NCBI GenBank assembly: GCA_039944535.1
Contig: JBDUYP010000022.1
Coordinates: 496,001 to 560,000 of the forward strand
DNA length: 64,000 nt
Reading direction: 5' to 3'
From: JAMZMI01 sp039944535
Lineage (GTDB): Bacteria; Bacteroidota; Bacteroidia; Cytophagales; Cyclobacteriaceae
Part shown: positions 63,167 through 64,000 of the stretch, piece after piece
How the letters are laid out: the number at the start of each line of letters is the position of its first letter
Numbering within the stretch: position 1 is the stretch's first letter
The notes under the pieces: generated by a model
The model's input: only the letters and a program-made list of their open reading frames with translations
Databases searched by the model: none
Told to the model about the DNA's origin: nothing
Program-made: the position numbers and the translations under genes

Positions 63167-63607
63167 TTATTTGTCGAACTGATGGAAGTCATCCGTTACA
63201 GGAATCCTATCAAGCATTTCGATTATGTGCGGAGGTGGGACTACCACTTTTCTGGTTTTCAGATCCATAAAAGCTCCAGTGGCGATAATGATGCATGCCA
63301 GCTGGCCATCCTGTTTAAAAACCTGCTGTCTAAACTTCCATACTTTCATATCGGATCGATAAGCCAGCGCAGCACAGTCCACCGTGATTTTTTCGTTCAT
63401 AAAAACCTCTTTGATAAAAGTAGTGTCTTCATGAAACAGAACCGGACCATAACCAGATGCCACGAGCTTACTGAGGGGCAACTCCAGCTCATCAAACAAG
63501 CTCACCCTCACCTGAGCCGCATAGTCGTTGTAAGCTGTGTGGCGCATATGGGCGTTTGGATCAAGATCTGCCCATATTACTTGAAAATGATTTTTGAAAG
63601 GCTCCAC
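63167..63607 (-). CDS. Acyl-CoA thioesterase (4-hydroxybenzoyl-CoA thioesterase-like hot-dog fold)
   Basis: A 146-residue hot-dog fold protein. The catalytic-type motif ADLDPNAHMRHTAYNDY near residue 13 fits the 4HBT/YbgC group. The start is GTG at 63607, immediately after the stop of the DUF5606 gene. It probably hydrolyses short- or medium-chain acyl-CoA; the substrate is unknown. Confidence 0.88.
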   Translation of the reverse strand: MEPFKNHFQVIWADLDPNAHMRHTAYNDYAAQVRVSLFDELELPLSKLVASGYGPVLFHEDTTFIKEVFMNEKITVDCAALAYRSDMKVWKFRQQVFKQDGQLACIIIATGAFMDLKTRKVVVPPPHIIEMLDRIPVTDDFHQFDK

Positions 63608-64000
63608 TTAAGAGTTGGTATCTTCTTTTGTTTCCTCAGCCTTCTCTTCTTTCTGCTCAAAAACTTCCGGACATGTTTTGGCCAGCAAATTATACCATGT
63701 CACAAGCTTCTTTATATCGGAAACATAAACTCTTGACTCATCATAATCCGGCAAAACAAACTTCAGAAAAGACTTCAATTCATCAGGAGTCGAGCTTGAG
63801 GTTAGATCGGTATCTCCATCAAACTCCTCGTGTATTTTAGTCATCACATCTTTGAGCGGGGTGGCTCCCTCCTCATCAGTGGTGTAAATAGAAATATCCG
63901 ACAGCACCGAAACTTTGTTTTGTACTGAAGCCACAATCCTCTTTTTTGTGCCGTCCATCGCTTCCAAAATCACTCCTGCTCGTGTAGGTGAAACAATTTT
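63608..64000 (-). CDS. DUF5606-family protein, N terminus outside window
   Basis: The frame is open from the right edge to the stop at 63608, so the first residues of the gene are missing. The visible part (KIVSPTRAGVILEAMDGTKK, then SDISIYTTDEEGATPLKDV) matches DUF5606, a Bacteroidota protein family of unknown function. The C terminus is a lysine/glutamate-rich tail (EQKEEKAEETKEDTNS). A GTG at 63973 opens a 121-residue form, but the similarity extends past it, so the true start is beyond the edge. It leads the run into the thioesterase gene. Confidence 0.85.
   Translation of the reverse strand, partial: KIVSPTRAGVILEAMDGTKKRIVASVQNKVSVLSDISIYTTDEEGATPLKDVMTKIHEEFDGDTDLTSSSTPDELKSFLKFVLPDYDESRVYVSDIKKLVTWYNLLAKTCPEVFEQKEEKAEETKEDTNS

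Noticed and set aside
63152..63736. 194-codon frame on the plus strand
   Set aside because: Antisense to the thioesterase and DUF5606 genes, both of which have clear family motifs.
1..64000. CRISPR arrays, transposons, prophage genes, tRNA and rRNA
   Set aside because: No regularly spaced direct repeats, transposase or integrase motifs, phage structural genes or cloverleaf-like intergenic sequences were noticed. Intergenic gaps are mostly under 400 bases.

Overview
The window looks like a chromosomal segment of a Bacteroidota bacterium, most likely a marine-type member of the order Cytophagales. This placement is inferred from gene families and sequence signals, not from a marker-gene comparison. 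The clues are a type IX secretion tail on a CotH-like protein, DUF5606 and DUF6588 family proteins, a sulfite reductase with an extra C-terminal helical domain, few Shine-Dalgarno sequences, and several promoters of the Bacteroidota type (TTTG or TTG, about 19-21 bases, TAnnTTTG). No phage, insertion sequence, CRISPR array, tRNA or rRNA was seen.

Layout. 0-7 kb: a cut-off gene, a SnoaL-like protein, then two tandem histidine kinase/response regulator pairs on the minus strand whose regulators have no output domain. 7-11.6 kb: thiL and methylmalonyl-CoA epimerase (minus), an IscA-type Fe-S protein, small membrane proteins and a secreted CotH-like protein (plus). 11.8-16.7 kb: a minus-strand sulfur operon, metZ - sulfite reductase - cobA - siroheme dehydrogenase, headed by a SAM riboswitch and a promoter. 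17.5-27.3 kb: a minus-strand respiratory complex I operon holding only nuoH-I-J-K-L-M-N, followed 3 bases later by a purF-like gene. NuoI has a long basic repeat tail. 27.6-36.2 kb: a secreted small protein, a serine hydrolase, a cystathionine beta-synthase-like enzyme, a GNAT-nitrilase fusion, a LOG-family protein and a third hybrid histidine kinase.

36.3-52.2 kb: UvrD-type helicase, a protein joining two cyclic-nucleotide-binding folds to a phospholipid acyltransferase, an SGNH hydrolase next to it, a FAN1-like VRR-NUC nuclease, glycosyltransferases, an NhaC antiporter, an RNase D-like exonuclease, an SDR/DUF2867 protein and a YigZ protein. 52.2-55.2 kb (minus): RsgA, an exported protein, and a peroxiredoxin behind a cysteine-free PerR-like regulator that has two palindromic operators at its own start. 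55.4-59 kb (plus): a lipoprotein, a DUF6588 protein and an Omp85-like outer-membrane protein. 59-64 kb: a low-molecular-weight phosphatase paired with a fructosamine-kinase homologue (probable protein deglycation), aspartate kinase, fructose-1,6-bisphosphatase, a thioesterase and a DUF5606 protein cut by the window end.

The best candidates for closer study are the SAM-riboswitch sulfur operon, the cysteine-free PerR with its tandem operators, the cNMP-fold/PlsC plus SGNH pair, and the NuoI tail. Most of the window is ordinary housekeeping and accessory content of this phylum. I see no defence island or obvious wholly new system.
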